The translations under genes and the position numbers were made by a program. A stretch of DNA of 64,000 bases, taken from NCBI GenBank assembly GCA_022844565.1, contig JALHLK010000010.1:1-64000 (forward strand), read 5' to 3'. The stretch comes from Saprospiraceae bacterium (GTDB taxonomy: Bacteria; Bacteroidota; Bacteroidia; Chitinophagales; Saprospiraceae). Below the pieces are notes generated by a model. The model made no database searches. It saw only the letters and a list, made by a program, of their open reading frames with translations, and was not told the DNA's origin. Below, piece by piece: positions 53,310 to 62,029 of the stretch (positions are counted from its first letter, which is position 1; each line of letters starts with the position of its first letter).

Positions 53310-56300
53310 CTATAGCTTTAATATGTTTCTATATTCACTTTCGCGTTTTTGACTTAACGTGGTAGAATTAATTTTTATTTTATATAGGTACATCCCTTTT
53401 GGCAAGTTTATACCATTATCATCGGCACCATCCCATACAATTACTTCTTCTGATGAAGATTCTGTAAATCTTTTATCATAAATTTTTTTCACAAGTTTAC
53501 CTTGATAGTCGTAAATAATTGTCTCAATTTCAACTTCTTGATTATTAAAGTCGTGTTCAAAAAATATTTTGGTTTGACTGTTAAAAGGATTTGGATAATT
53601 AAAAGTTTTTATTTGCAATTCTGAATCCGAATCAACAACTACAAATTCTATTGATTTTTCTACACTATTATTTCCTAAGTCCCAAGCTTTAACTATCGCT
53701 TGGTATTTCCCAGGTTTTAGTTGTGGTAGGGTGAATCTAGCGGTACCAGAGGATGGATCGTTTAGATTGCCTACGTAAAATTCATTTAAAATATAGGATT
53801 TATTTTCTATACCTATTAGTTTTAAGGTCAAATCATGGCCAATACTTGTACCTGTAACTTTTATTCCTGTATCATCTTTTAAGTTTACAATTATTGTAGG
53901 TTTATTATTAGTTATTCCGCCACTTTTAAATTTTTGATCATTAATAAATAAACTCATCAAAGGTGGTGTATCGTCTCTAAAGGCAGACTTAGGCTCTCCA
54001 CCAATGAATAAATCACTAAAACTTCCAGATGCGTCAAATTTTTCGTTGTGACCGTAAAACTGAACTTTACCTTTTCCGATTGCGTAATTTATATCAGAAG
54101 GTATGATAATTTCAAGTTTCCATACGCCATTTTCAATAGAAGCTTGGCCTTTAAAAATTATATTTCTAAACTGCTCAAATTCATGTGTATAACTATTTTC
54201 TGGATCATTTATGACGGTCTTTTGCAGACTTGGTTTATCAAAAATTGTTAAATTAAGTTTTCCATTGAATGATTTTTGGATACTATTGTTTTTATCGACG
54301 ACACTTCCCTTTAGTATAATTTTTTCAAATGCAGTGATGGTGTCTTTAAATTGGTTCGTATTAATTCCATTGATTGAATCAAGATTTATCTTATATTGAG
54401 GAGTAGAAACTTGTTGCCCTGGGTCTCCGAAAAGGCCAAATTTTCGAGTATTAGCACTTATTGTATCAAATCTTTGAAAGTTTTTAGCACTTATCAGCAC
54501 ATCTCCAAGTGTTTTAGGCACTTCTCTATTTTGAGGAAGTAAAAAATTAAAAACAGAGTTTGTTATCCTTTCATTTTCTGAGGCATAAACTGCCCTGACA
54601 GTGCTAAAAAGAGCAATAGCACCTCCTTTAGGATTTATTAAAGCAAACTCTCCTGCTGATACATTTTTGGGGCTATCATAAGAAGTGAACGTACATGTTG
54701 CGGTCACTAAAATTGGTAATTTAGGTATATTTTGCCATGATTGTATATCCGCCACTTGAACAACTCGTTCTTCTGCAAGACCACTAGGACCACCATGTCC
54801 TAAATAACAAAAGACTAAGGCACCTTGATTAATTTCACTATTGATATCAAAATTAACATCTGGGTATCTTTGTCCTGCAGGTGTGGACAATTGTTTAAAC
54901 GCGTCAAGGAATTTTTTCTTTACCAAAAATTCTGGAGTTGAGGCTTCGATTTTTTCGGCAAGTCTGTCTGCCTGAATGATATGAAGGTTACCATCTTCGT
55001 CATCTGCACTAATTACAACATTTGATCTCCATTCACCAAACCTTTTGATATTGGTCTCAAATTCTATTATTTTATTTATTACGCCATCTGCTTCATTTTT
55101 ATTTCGTACGGGTATTCTCCCAACTGCTACTTCGATAGATCCTATCAAATCTCCACCTTCTCCTTTTGATAATAATCCGTAATAATCATCAGAAGGAAAC
55201 GCTAATACTGGGTGAAGGGAGGCTTTTGTTTGGTAGACTGGAATGTGGAAATGATCTTTATTTTCATTCTGAATATTTCTTGCATCATATGTAGCGTCTC
55301 CCAATAAAAGTAAGTATTTAAAATTGTTTTTCCTTTCATGAAGCATTTTACAAAAATTTCGTATTGCAGTAGGATCTTTCCTTCCACCTCCAAATTCATC
55401 TAAAATTTGTTCTAAGGAGAAATTTTGAACTTCAAATTGATTTTTTCTAAGATTTGATAACTTTATTGCCTGTTGTGTAAGTGAATCAGGGTGTATTACG
55501 ACCCATTGACCGCCATTTGATCCATGTAAGTTTTGATTATTCACTTTTGATTCGAATTCAGGAGTTTTTACACCGGCTCTATGGAAAAGTATATATTCGC
55601 TTAAACTATCTGATTTCTGAATGAAGAGTTCTTTATTGAAAAATGGAACAGTTTCATATTGGTTAAAAGCTTTTATTTTCCAAGCGTTAACATCAAAATT
55701 TCCTGTTTGAAAAGATATTTTTCCAGATTTACCAATCATTTTTCTATCGGAAACAAATAACTGATCTCCCGCATAAAGCGCAGGACTATATCCAATTGTC
55801 CTTATATAGTCAATCCACGCATCTGCATTTGACGAAGAACTAGAAAATGATACTTTTATGCCCTCTTTAGCAGATTGTGGTTTTACATCGATATCAAAGT
55901 TCGCCAAAGAAGCAAAATTTGTCTCTATTGAATTTAGAAATACACCGCTTGTATTTCGTCTTATTCTTTCAGCTCCGACAAAAAAATCTACGGTGGAAGA
56001 ACTAGGACTTCTTGTTGCAAATAAGGCTTGAACATTAATGTTTTCATTACTGATGTATTTGGTTAAATCAATAGCTGAAAATGGTCTGTTTTCTACAGCT
56101 TTAAAATTGTCTCCAAACCATTGCTGGCCTGATCCTTGGGTGTTTATGGTAAGTGTTAAAAGATTTATTTTATCTTCTTCAAAACTTTGTTTTAGTTCAT
56201 AAACTGTTGAAGATATTTCAGGTTGAAATGAAGTATTGGTAGAATTGATTTTTTTGGATGGCGTTTGATCAATTTTAATATAAATGTATGATTTATTGTC

Positions 56301-56708
56301 ATATACGTTTTTATTGTATTCCCAACTATTTTCAACAGCATGAAACTTCCATAAAGAAGCTCCTTCAACATAAAAAAAGATTTCATCATTTTGATCAAAT
56401 CTACCATCAGCACCACCAATAACTTCAACCGGTACTTCATAAAGATCATTTAATATTTGATCTGGAATAATTGTCTCTTCTAAAGGTCCACCAGGAAAAG
56501 TAAATACTTTAATATTTTGAGGATTTACATTTAAAGTCAGACCTGCTTTTTGCAGTAAACTTCCTGTAATTTTATAAACGCCACTCTCGGTAACTGAAAA
56601 CTTGAATAATTGACCATCCTTCAAAATGGAGTTATTTGAAAATGAAGTTTGACTAGATCCATTAACAAAAAAGTAAAACAAGCAATATCCTATTATTCTA
56701 AATTTCAT
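53310..56708 (-). CDS. porU: PorU, T9SS sortase (gingipain-type cysteine protease)
   Basis: The 1132-residue protein (from ATG 56708; an ATG at 56744 precedes a poor N-extension) has a signal peptide (MKFRIIGYCLFYFFVNGSSQ). The C25-type peptidase domain lies around 400-790. LGHGGPSGLAEERVVQ near 635 gives the catalytic His, and TATCTFTSYDSPKNVSAGE near 670 gives the catalytic Cys. A type A sorting-like domain ends the protein (YPNPFNSQTKIFFEHD, YQGKLVKKIYD, PKGMYLYKIKINS). PorU cuts the CTD of exported proteins and joins them to surface glycolipid. It is upstream of porV and divergent from porP. Confidence 0.94.
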   Translation of the reverse strand: MKFRIIGYCLFYFFVNGSSQTSFSNNSILKDGQLFKFSVTESGVYKITGSLLQKAGLTLNVNPQNIKVFTFPGGPLEETIIPDQILNDLYEVPVEVIGGADGRFDQNDEIFFYVEGASLWKFHAVENSWEYNKNVYDNKSYIYIKIDQTPSKKINSTNTSFQPEISSTVYELKQSFEEDKINLLTLTINTQGSGQQWFGDNFKAVENRPFSAIDLTKYISNENINVQALFATRSPSSSTVDFFVGAERIRRNTSGVFLNSIETNFASLANFDIDVKPQSAKEGIKVSFSSSSSNADAWIDYIRTIGYSPALYAGDQLFVSDRKMIGKSGKISFQTGNFDVNAWKIKAFNQYETVPFFNKELFIQKSDSLSEYILFHRAGVKTPEFESKVNNQNLHGSNGGQWVVIHPDSLTQQAIKLSNLRKNQFEVQNFSLEQILDEFGGGRKDPTAIRNFCKMLHERKNNFKYLLLLGDATYDARNIQNENKDHFHIPVYQTKASLHPVLAFPSDDYYGLLSKGEGGDLIGSIEVAVGRIPVRNKNEADGVINKIIEFETNIKRFGEWRSNVVISADDEDGNLHIIQADRLAEKIEASTPEFLVKKKFLDAFKQLSTPAGQRYPDVNFDINSEINQGALVFCYLGHGGPSGLAEERVVQVADIQSWQNIPKLPILVTATCTFTSYDSPKNVSAGEFALINPKGGAIALFSTVRAVYASENERITNSVFNFLLPQNREVPKTLGDVLISAKNFQRFDTISANTRKFGLFGDPGQQVSTPQYKINLDSINGINTNQFKDTITAFEKIILKGSVVDKNNSIQKSFNGKLNLTIFDKPSLQKTVINDPENSYTHEFEQFRNIIFKGQASIENGVWKLEIIIPSDINYAIGKGKVQFYGHNEKFDASGSFSDLFIGGEPKSAFRDDTPPLMSLFINDQKFKSGGITNNKPTIIVNLKDDTGIKVTGTSIGHDLTLKLIGIENKSYILNEFYVGNLNDPSSGTARFTLPQLKPGKYQAIVKAWDLGNNSVEKSIEFVVVDSDSELQIKTFNYPNPFNSQTKIFFEHDFNNQEVEIETIIYDYQGKLVKKIYDKRFTESSSEEVIVWDGADDNGINLPKGMYLYKIKINSTTLSQKRESEYRNILKL

Positions 56709-56892
56709 TGATCTTATTAAACAGTTAAATTTTTTTTTCAACAAAATAACGATAAAAGCTTAACATAATGTCTTTGGTTGCAAATTAAGTATCAATATTT
56801 TTGACTTTTTGTTTGAAAATGTCTTTTTTGCATCCGTTATTTACACAACTATTCCTCCTATTAAATCGTTTTGATATTTTATTATAAAAATT

Positions 56893-57909
56893 ATGACGTA
56901 TAGGCTTTTTAGCATCTTAGTTATATACTTAATGAGTGTGCAATTAAATTTGTTTTCTCAGGATGCGGTTTTTAGTCAATTTTATAATTCTCCAACCTTG
57001 TTAAATCAGGCTTTTGTTGGGTCAAGTACTATGACTAGTATCTCTTCAACATACAGAAATCAATGGCCTTCTATCAATAATGCCTATTCCACTTATAGCT
57101 TGACATTTGATAAATATTTTGAAAACTTAAATTCTGGATTTGGTTTTAATTTATTTTCTGACAATGCAGGTGATGGATCTTTACGAACCTTAAGATTTGA
57201 TGGTTTATACTCATATAAGGTGAAAATCGCTAACAATAAATATATAAGAGGTGGTATTAGCCTAGGGTATGGGCAGAGGCGGCTAGATTGGGATCGATTT
57301 ATTTTTTATGATGCGTTGGATCCATTGACAGGTAATCTTACACCATCAGGAACAAGAAGACCAAGTAAAGAAGTCCCACCTGATTTTTTTAATATTAATT
57401 TCCTTACCATCGGCACAGGTTTGTTATACTCAGATGAAAACTTTTATATCGGGACTAGTTTTGATAACATTAATCAACCAAGAAATTCATTTTATAAAGT
57501 AACTCCTGATGGTACAAATACAGGAAGAGATTTAAAATACTCACTTCACGGGGGCTATTATTTTGCACTTGCCAAAGATTTTAGAACAAAAGAAACATTG
57601 GGTTTTGTTTCACCAAACTTCTTATATTTAAATCATGGAGGGTTTAGTCAATTAAACGTAGGACTTTACAGTGAGTTGTCCAGACTAATTGTAGGAGGAG
57701 CTTACAGGTATTCTAACTCAAATACGGATGCGGTGATTGCTTTATTTGGTGTTAGATTTGATTACTTTAAATTGATTTATAGTTTTGATTATAACATCGG
57801 TAGTGTTGGAATTAAAAGTGGTGGTGCACATGAACTTGGGTTGACTTTTAATATTGGAACAGAAAAGCCTAAAATTAACATTAACGACTGTACCCAAATT
57901 TTTAGATAA
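56893..57909 (+). CDS. PorP/SprF-family T9SS outer-membrane protein
   Basis: The 338-residue protein has a signal peptide (FSILVIYLMSVQLNLFSQ) followed by DAVFSQFYNSPTLLNQAFVG, the diagnostic start of PorP/SprF proteins. The rest is a beta barrel with GFGFNLFSDNAGDGSLRT, YIRGGISLGYGQRRLDWDR and a final AHELGLTFNIGTEKPK. PorP associates with the T9SS, and SprF serves export of the SprB adhesin. Several copies are usual per genome, so which role this one has is unclear. It is divergent from porU and upstream of gldJ. Confidence 0.92.
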   Translation: MTYRLFSILVIYLMSVQLNLFSQDAVFSQFYNSPTLLNQAFVGSSTMTSISSTYRNQWPSINNAYSTYSLTFDKYFENLNSGFGFNLFSDNAGDGSLRTLRFDGLYSYKVKIANNKYIRGGISLGYGQRRLDWDRFIFYDALDPLTGNLTPSGTRRPSKEVPPDFFNINFLTIGTGLLYSDENFYIGTSFDNINQPRNSFYKVTPDGTNTGRDLKYSLHGGYYFALAKDFRTKETLGFVSPNFLYLNHGGFSQLNVGLYSELSRLIVGGAYRYSNSNTDAVIALFGVRFDYFKLIYSFDYNIGSVGIKSGGAHELGLTFNIGTEKPKININDCTQIFR

Positions 57910-58031
57910 TTTTTTGAAAATGGCACAATATTTTCTAAAACATTGGTGTTTATGTTTTTGTTAGGGTCTATTTGGAAGTAATAAAAGTCACTTATTATGT
58001 AAAAAAGTTCTAACATTTAGATTAATTCTGC

Positions 58032-58039
58032 TATTTTTG
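58032..58039 (+). promoter_or_regulatory. Putative -7 element of gldJ
   Basis: TATTTTTG matches TAnnTTTG and lies 35 bases before the ATG at 58074. Confidence 0.5.
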
Positions 58040-58073
58040 CGAAAATTTTGTGCTTAAAAATTATATATATACA

Positions 58074-59585
58074 ATGAATATTAAATTAGGAAAGTATTTT
58101 TCACTTATTATTTTGGTTTTGAGTCTATCGGCTTGTAGTAAAAAATCAGGTGGAGGAGACAGAGATTCTGCAACCGGATGGGTATATAATGATCCTAATT
58201 GGGGAGGTTTCGAAAAGTTCAATGAATCTCAGCAAGTTACTGGTCCAAACTTAGTTCCAATTGAAGGTGGTACATTTTCTATGGGATTGACGGAGCAAGA
58301 TGTGACTTTTGAGTGGAATAATGTACCAAGAAGGGTGACAGTTTCATCTTTTTACATGGACGAATCAGAAGTAACTAACCAAAACTGGAAATTATATGTA
58401 GAGTGGTTACAAAAAACATATACCTCATATCCAGAGGTAAGCGTTCAAGCACTCCCTGATTTTAATGTATGGCGAGACGAATTAGCCTACAATGAACCGT
58501 TAGTAGAGACATACTATAAGCATCCTTCATACAATGATTATCCCGTAGTTGGTGTTTCTTGGTTGCAAGCTCAAAGATATTGTGAGTGGAGATCAGACAG
58601 AGTAAATGAGATGCTTTTAATTGAAAAAGGAATACTCAATCCAAGTCCTGACGCAAAAGATAGTGAATCATTTAATACTTCGGCATATTTAGAAGGACAA
58701 TATCAGGGAAATGTAAAAAAGAACTTACCTGATTTAAAAACTGGTGGAGAAAGAGGAGTGAGATTTGAGGATGGAATTCTATTACCAAGTTATATGATTC
58801 CAACAGAAGCACAATGGGAGTATGCTGCTCTTGCTTTACAAGGAAATCAGGCAGTTTCTGGTGATGAACTCATTACAGACAGAAGAATTTATCCTTGGAA
58901 TGGAAATACAGCAAGATATAAAAAGCATAATAAAAATCAAGGCAATATTCTTGCTAACTTTAAACGAGGCAAAGGTGATTACATGGGGATGTCTGGTGCG
59001 TTAAATGATAATGCATCCATCCCAGCAACAGTTAGGTCTTTCCTTCCAAATGATTTCGGTCTTTATCATATGGCAGGTAACGTATCAGAATGGACAGCTG
59101 ACGTCTTTAGACCGATGACAAGTCAAGAACTTGTTGATGCTGACAATAATGATTTAAACCCTTATAGAGGTAATTATTACACTGAAGTCATCAGAGATAA
59201 AGATGGAAAGGCAATAGAAAAAGATAGTTTAGGTAGATTAAAAAGAAAATCCCTAACAGATGAAGAATTAGCTAATAGAGAAAACTATCGCAAGTCTAAT
59301 GTTAAAAACTATAATGATGATGATAGTGAAGATGTGGAGTATGGATATGGGAAAACTTCCCTAATTAGTGATAAAGCACGCGTTATCAAAGGTGGAAGTT
59401 GGGCTGATAGATTGTTTTGGCTATCGCCAGGAGCAAGAAGATTTAAAGATGAGGATAAGTCTGATAGAACTATCGGTTTTAGGTGTTCGATGAGTAGAGT
59501 AGGGGCCGAAGCATTCAAATCAGGAAAAAGCGGAAATGTTTTTAGAGAAGGATCCAAAAAATCAGCTGCTAAAAGAAGATATTAG
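58074..59585 (+). CDS. gldJ: GldJ, gliding/T9SS lipoprotein
   Basis: Started at ATG 58074 the protein has 503 residues; a GTG at 58050 is possible but breaks the lipoprotein signal, MNIKLGKYFSLIILVLSLSAC (21 residues, lipid Cys21). The fold is like GldK: FYMDESEVTNQNWKLYVEW, YPVVGVSWLQAQRYCEW, AQWEYAALALQGNQ, YHMAGNVSEW, IKGGSWADR and RTIGFRCSMS. The C-terminal tail is basic. GldJ stabilises other gliding proteins and, in Flavobacterium, its short C-terminal segment affects T9SS function. It is followed by murF, the same order I recall from Flavobacterium. Confidence 0.92.
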   Translation: MNIKLGKYFSLIILVLSLSACSKKSGGGDRDSATGWVYNDPNWGGFEKFNESQQVTGPNLVPIEGGTFSMGLTEQDVTFEWNNVPRRVTVSSFYMDESEVTNQNWKLYVEWLQKTYTSYPEVSVQALPDFNVWRDELAYNEPLVETYYKHPSYNDYPVVGVSWLQAQRYCEWRSDRVNEMLLIEKGILNPSPDAKDSESFNTSAYLEGQYQGNVKKNLPDLKTGGERGVRFEDGILLPSYMIPTEAQWEYAALALQGNQAVSGDELITDRRIYPWNGNTARYKKHNKNQGNILANFKRGKGDYMGMSGALNDNASIPATVRSFLPNDFGLYHMAGNVSEWTADVFRPMTSQELVDADNNDLNPYRGNYYTEVIRDKDGKAIEKDSLGRLKRKSLTDEELANRENYRKSNVKNYNDDDSEDVEYGYGKTSLISDKARVIKGGSWADRLFWLSPGARRFKDEDKSDRTIGFRCSMSRVGAEAFKSGKSGNVFREGSKKSAAKRRY

Positions 59586-59617
59586 TAAAATTTAAGTTTT
59601 ACTTTTTATAAATAAAT

Positions 59618-59652
59618 AAAAGCCTTTGTATCTTTGTGCAAAGGCTTTTTTT
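59618..59652 (+). terminator. Terminator of gldJ
   Basis: AAAAGCCTTTG (59618-59628) pairs with CAAAGGCTTTT (59639-59649) around a 10-base loop, followed by T residues to 59652. It ends the gldJ transcript 33 bases after the stop codon. The loop contains the murF -7 element. Confidence 0.85.
59629..59636 (+). promoter_or_regulatory. Putative -7 element of murF inside the gldJ terminator loop
   Basis: TATCTTTG matches TAnnTTTG exactly. It lies in the loop of the hairpin, 17 bases before the murF ATG. Transcription starting there would carry only the right arm and give a very short leader. Confidence 0.5.
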
Positions 59653-60909
59653 ATGTTATTTGACAAATTTATGGAATCTTCGGGTGTAAGTATTGACACG
59701 AGGACTATCAAAGCAGGAGATCTTTTCTTCGCTTTAAAAGGAGATAATTTCAATGGAAATGAATATGCTCTAGAGGCATTAAACAAAGGTGCAAAATATG
59801 CTATAGTAGATGATACTACATTAAAAGGCGTCCATAAGGACTTTGTTTTTGTTGATGACGTATTAGGGGCTCTTCAAGAGCTTGCCCATGAATACAGAAA
59901 TTATTTGAATAAACCGGTCATCGCACTTACGGGTTCAAATGGCAAAACGACAACGAAGGAACTAATAAATATAGTCCTCTCATCAAAGTATAAGGTACAT
60001 TGTACAAAAGGAAATTTTAACAACCACATTGGAGTTCCGCTAACAATTTTATCTGCTCCTCAAGATATTGATTTTTTATTGATTGAAATGGGAGCCAATC
60101 ACCAAGGAGAAATCCATAACTTGTGCACAATTGCTGATCCGGATTTCGGTTTGATAACCAATATTGGCAAGGCTCATCTTGAAGGTTTTGGAGGTATCGA
60201 AGGAGTAAAAAAAGGAAAATCAGAACTTTACAGGTTTATTAGCAAAAAAGGAGGGTTTATTTTTTGTAATAAGTCTGACCTCGTTTTATCACAATTGTTG
60301 CCATCTGAGGCGAATTGTATTGAATATTTTGACGATGCAATACTGAATGGGAAAGCTGAATTTTTAAATTTCGAATATAAAAATACTCAATTTTCTACCC
60401 ATTTGTTTGGAGGACATAATTTGTCAAATGCTTTAGTTGCAATCGAGATTGGAATTTATTTTGGGGTAGACTTAGGTTTAATAGCAATTTCAATTAATAA
60501 ATATATTCCAGAAAATAATAGATCTCAAAAAACGACAGTAAATGATAAAATTGTAATAAAAGATTCCTATAACAGCAACCCATCTTCTTTGAGGGCAAGT
60601 CTCGGTTCTTTGATTAAAAGTTATGATTCAAAACAAGTCGTTTTAATTTTAGGAGACATGCTGGAACTTGGTGAATATAGCCTAATCGAACATCATGCTA
60701 TACTAAGTTACATTCAAGAATATCATTTTCTTGATGTTTGGCTGATTGGAGAAGAATTTTCGCAATTAGCAAATAAATATGACTATAACTTTTTTCTGAC
60801 TACAGCAGAAGCTAAGAAGTTTTTTAGTTTAGATAATTATCCTCCAAATAGCATAATCTTTTTAAAAGGATCAAGAGGTATCGCTGTGGAAAAGCTTTTA
60901 AATGTATAA
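59653..60909 (+). CDS. murF: UDP-MurNAc-tripeptide-D-alanyl-D-alanine ligase
   Basis: The 418-residue enzyme (from ATG 59653; a TTG at 59626 is less likely) adds D-Ala-D-Ala to UDP-MurNAc-tripeptide. VSIDTRTIKAGDLFFALKG (N-domain), ALTGSNGKTTTKELI (P-loop), LLIEMGANHQGEI and NIGKAHLEGF (central domain), and DSYNSNPSSLRASL and LILGDMLELGEYS (C-domain) are standard Mur ligase motifs. It is close to the usual length. It follows gldJ by 67 bases with a terminator in between, so it is at least partly separately transcribed. It converges with the arginase-fold gene. Confidence 0.94.
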   Translation: MLFDKFMESSGVSIDTRTIKAGDLFFALKGDNFNGNEYALEALNKGAKYAIVDDTTLKGVHKDFVFVDDVLGALQELAHEYRNYLNKPVIALTGSNGKTTTKELINIVLSSKYKVHCTKGNFNNHIGVPLTILSAPQDIDFLLIEMGANHQGEIHNLCTIADPDFGLITNIGKAHLEGFGGIEGVKKGKSELYRFISKKGGFIFCNKSDLVLSQLLPSEANCIEYFDDAILNGKAEFLNFEYKNTQFSTHLFGGHNLSNALVAIEIGIYFGVDLGLIAISINKYIPENNRSQKTTVNDKIVIKDSYNSNPSSLRASLGSLIKSYDSKQVVLILGDMLELGEYSLIEHHAILSYIQEYHFLDVWLIGEEFSQLANKYDYNFFLTTAEAKKFFSLDNYPPNSIIFLKGSRGIAVEKLLNV

Positions 60910-60914
60910 TATTC

Positions 60915-61847
60915 CTAAAAGTTTAGAAAATTTTGTTTAATAAAATCAGGAATTATTCCTTCCAAAGTTTGCTCATAAACTTTTCTATTACATGGTATAA
61001 ATTCCTGTGCATCTCCTGACTTTACGTCCCATTGATCAGTATTGTTATTAAGTCTAAAGATTAAGGATTGATTTTCGGTTTTTAAGTCAACAATATATTC
61101 TGAAAATGAGGGCGTTTGCGTATTAATTGAACAGACTTCATCTACACCTTCGCAAAAATACCAAAGTAATATATTTAAAATTGAATACTTTACATCCGAA
61201 TTGAAATTTTTTAAATTAAAATATATAGATTTCAAAACTTTTGAGGTACTTGAAAATCTAAGTAGTTGGCATACTTGTTCAACGGTTAGTCCTGTAGGAA
61301 GGTTTTGACCGACATCAAGTGTTTCTGAAAGTTTTAAACAATTAAGATCAATAATTAAAGTTTCAATATTTCTTAAATATGGTTCACTATCATAAATATC
61401 TTTTGTTAAATCGCCTAAAGAAAAAGATGGAACTTGTCCTGTGTTTAGACATAAGTAAGTATCGTATGGAAGATTACTTCTTTGATAGCCAAAAAAGCTA
61501 AAGTCTTCAGTGTCATTTTGTATTTGTACTGGAACCGAATTTGAACAAATAATACAGTTTTTACTACTTTTGAAATTATCTCTAAAAAAGGAAAGACGGC
61601 TGAATTCGTTATTTAAATCAATTAAAATGCAGTTTGTTTTATTTATATAATTTGATACTTCATTGTAATCATTAGATACTCCGAGGTTGATATTACGAAA
61701 ATGATTAGAAAAGTTTTCGAAATTTGAAATTATTTTTCCATTTACATTCTTATCTATACAAAGAACGACTATGTAAAAGATTTTTTCAAAGTTATTTTTA
61801 TTACTGTTATCAAGTATCCAAATCATAGTAAAATTATATTTTTCCAC
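60915..61847 (-). CDS. Degenerate arginase/formimidoylglutamase-fold protein (probable pseudoenzyme)
   Basis: The 310-residue protein has no signal peptide. Its second half follows the layout I know from Bacteroidota formimidoylglutamase-like arginases: FFGYQRSNLP, then LGDLTKDIYDSEPYLRNIE, then LIIDLNCLKLSE where the enzyme has DxDxxxxSDAP, then PTGLTVEQVCQLLRFSSTS, then WYFCEGVDE and EFIPCNRKVYEQ. The metal ligands are absent: no GGxHD, no DAHxD, and the final DxD is D-L-N. It is thus a pseudoenzyme or drifting gene, but the frame is open. In Flavobacterium such genes lie near gldK, and here it lies between murF and an OmpA gene. Confidence 0.65.
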   Translation of the reverse strand: MEKYNFTMIWILDNSNKNNFEKIFYIVVLCIDKNVNGKIISNFENFSNHFRNINLGVSNDYNEVSNYINKTNCILIDLNNEFSRLSFFRDNFKSSKNCIICSNSVPVQIQNDTEDFSFFGYQRSNLPYDTYLCLNTGQVPSFSLGDLTKDIYDSEPYLRNIETLIIDLNCLKLSETLDVGQNLPTGLTVEQVCQLLRFSSTSKVLKSIYFNLKNFNSDVKYSILNILLWYFCEGVDEVCSINTQTPSFSEYIVDLKTENQSLIFRLNNNTDQWDVKSGDAQEFIPCNRKVYEQTLEGIIPDFIKQNFLNF

Positions 61848-61982
61848 ACAAAGTTAGTTATTATGTTGTAATTTAGATTATAATAAATGTATAATTAATC
61901 TAATTTGTATTTTTTTAAAAAGAAATGATTAGGATCTGATAAAATTATTTGTTGTTTTACGATTTTATTGCATAAAAATTCT

Positions 61983-61990
61983 TAATTTTG
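61983..61990 (+). promoter_or_regulatory. Putative -7 element of the OmpA gene
   Basis: TAATTTTG matches TAnnTTTG, 39 bases before the ATG at 62030. No clear -33 element. Confidence 0.45.
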
Positions 61991-62029
61991 GGCTAAACAA
62001 TATTAAACAACAATTTAAATTTTATCCTC

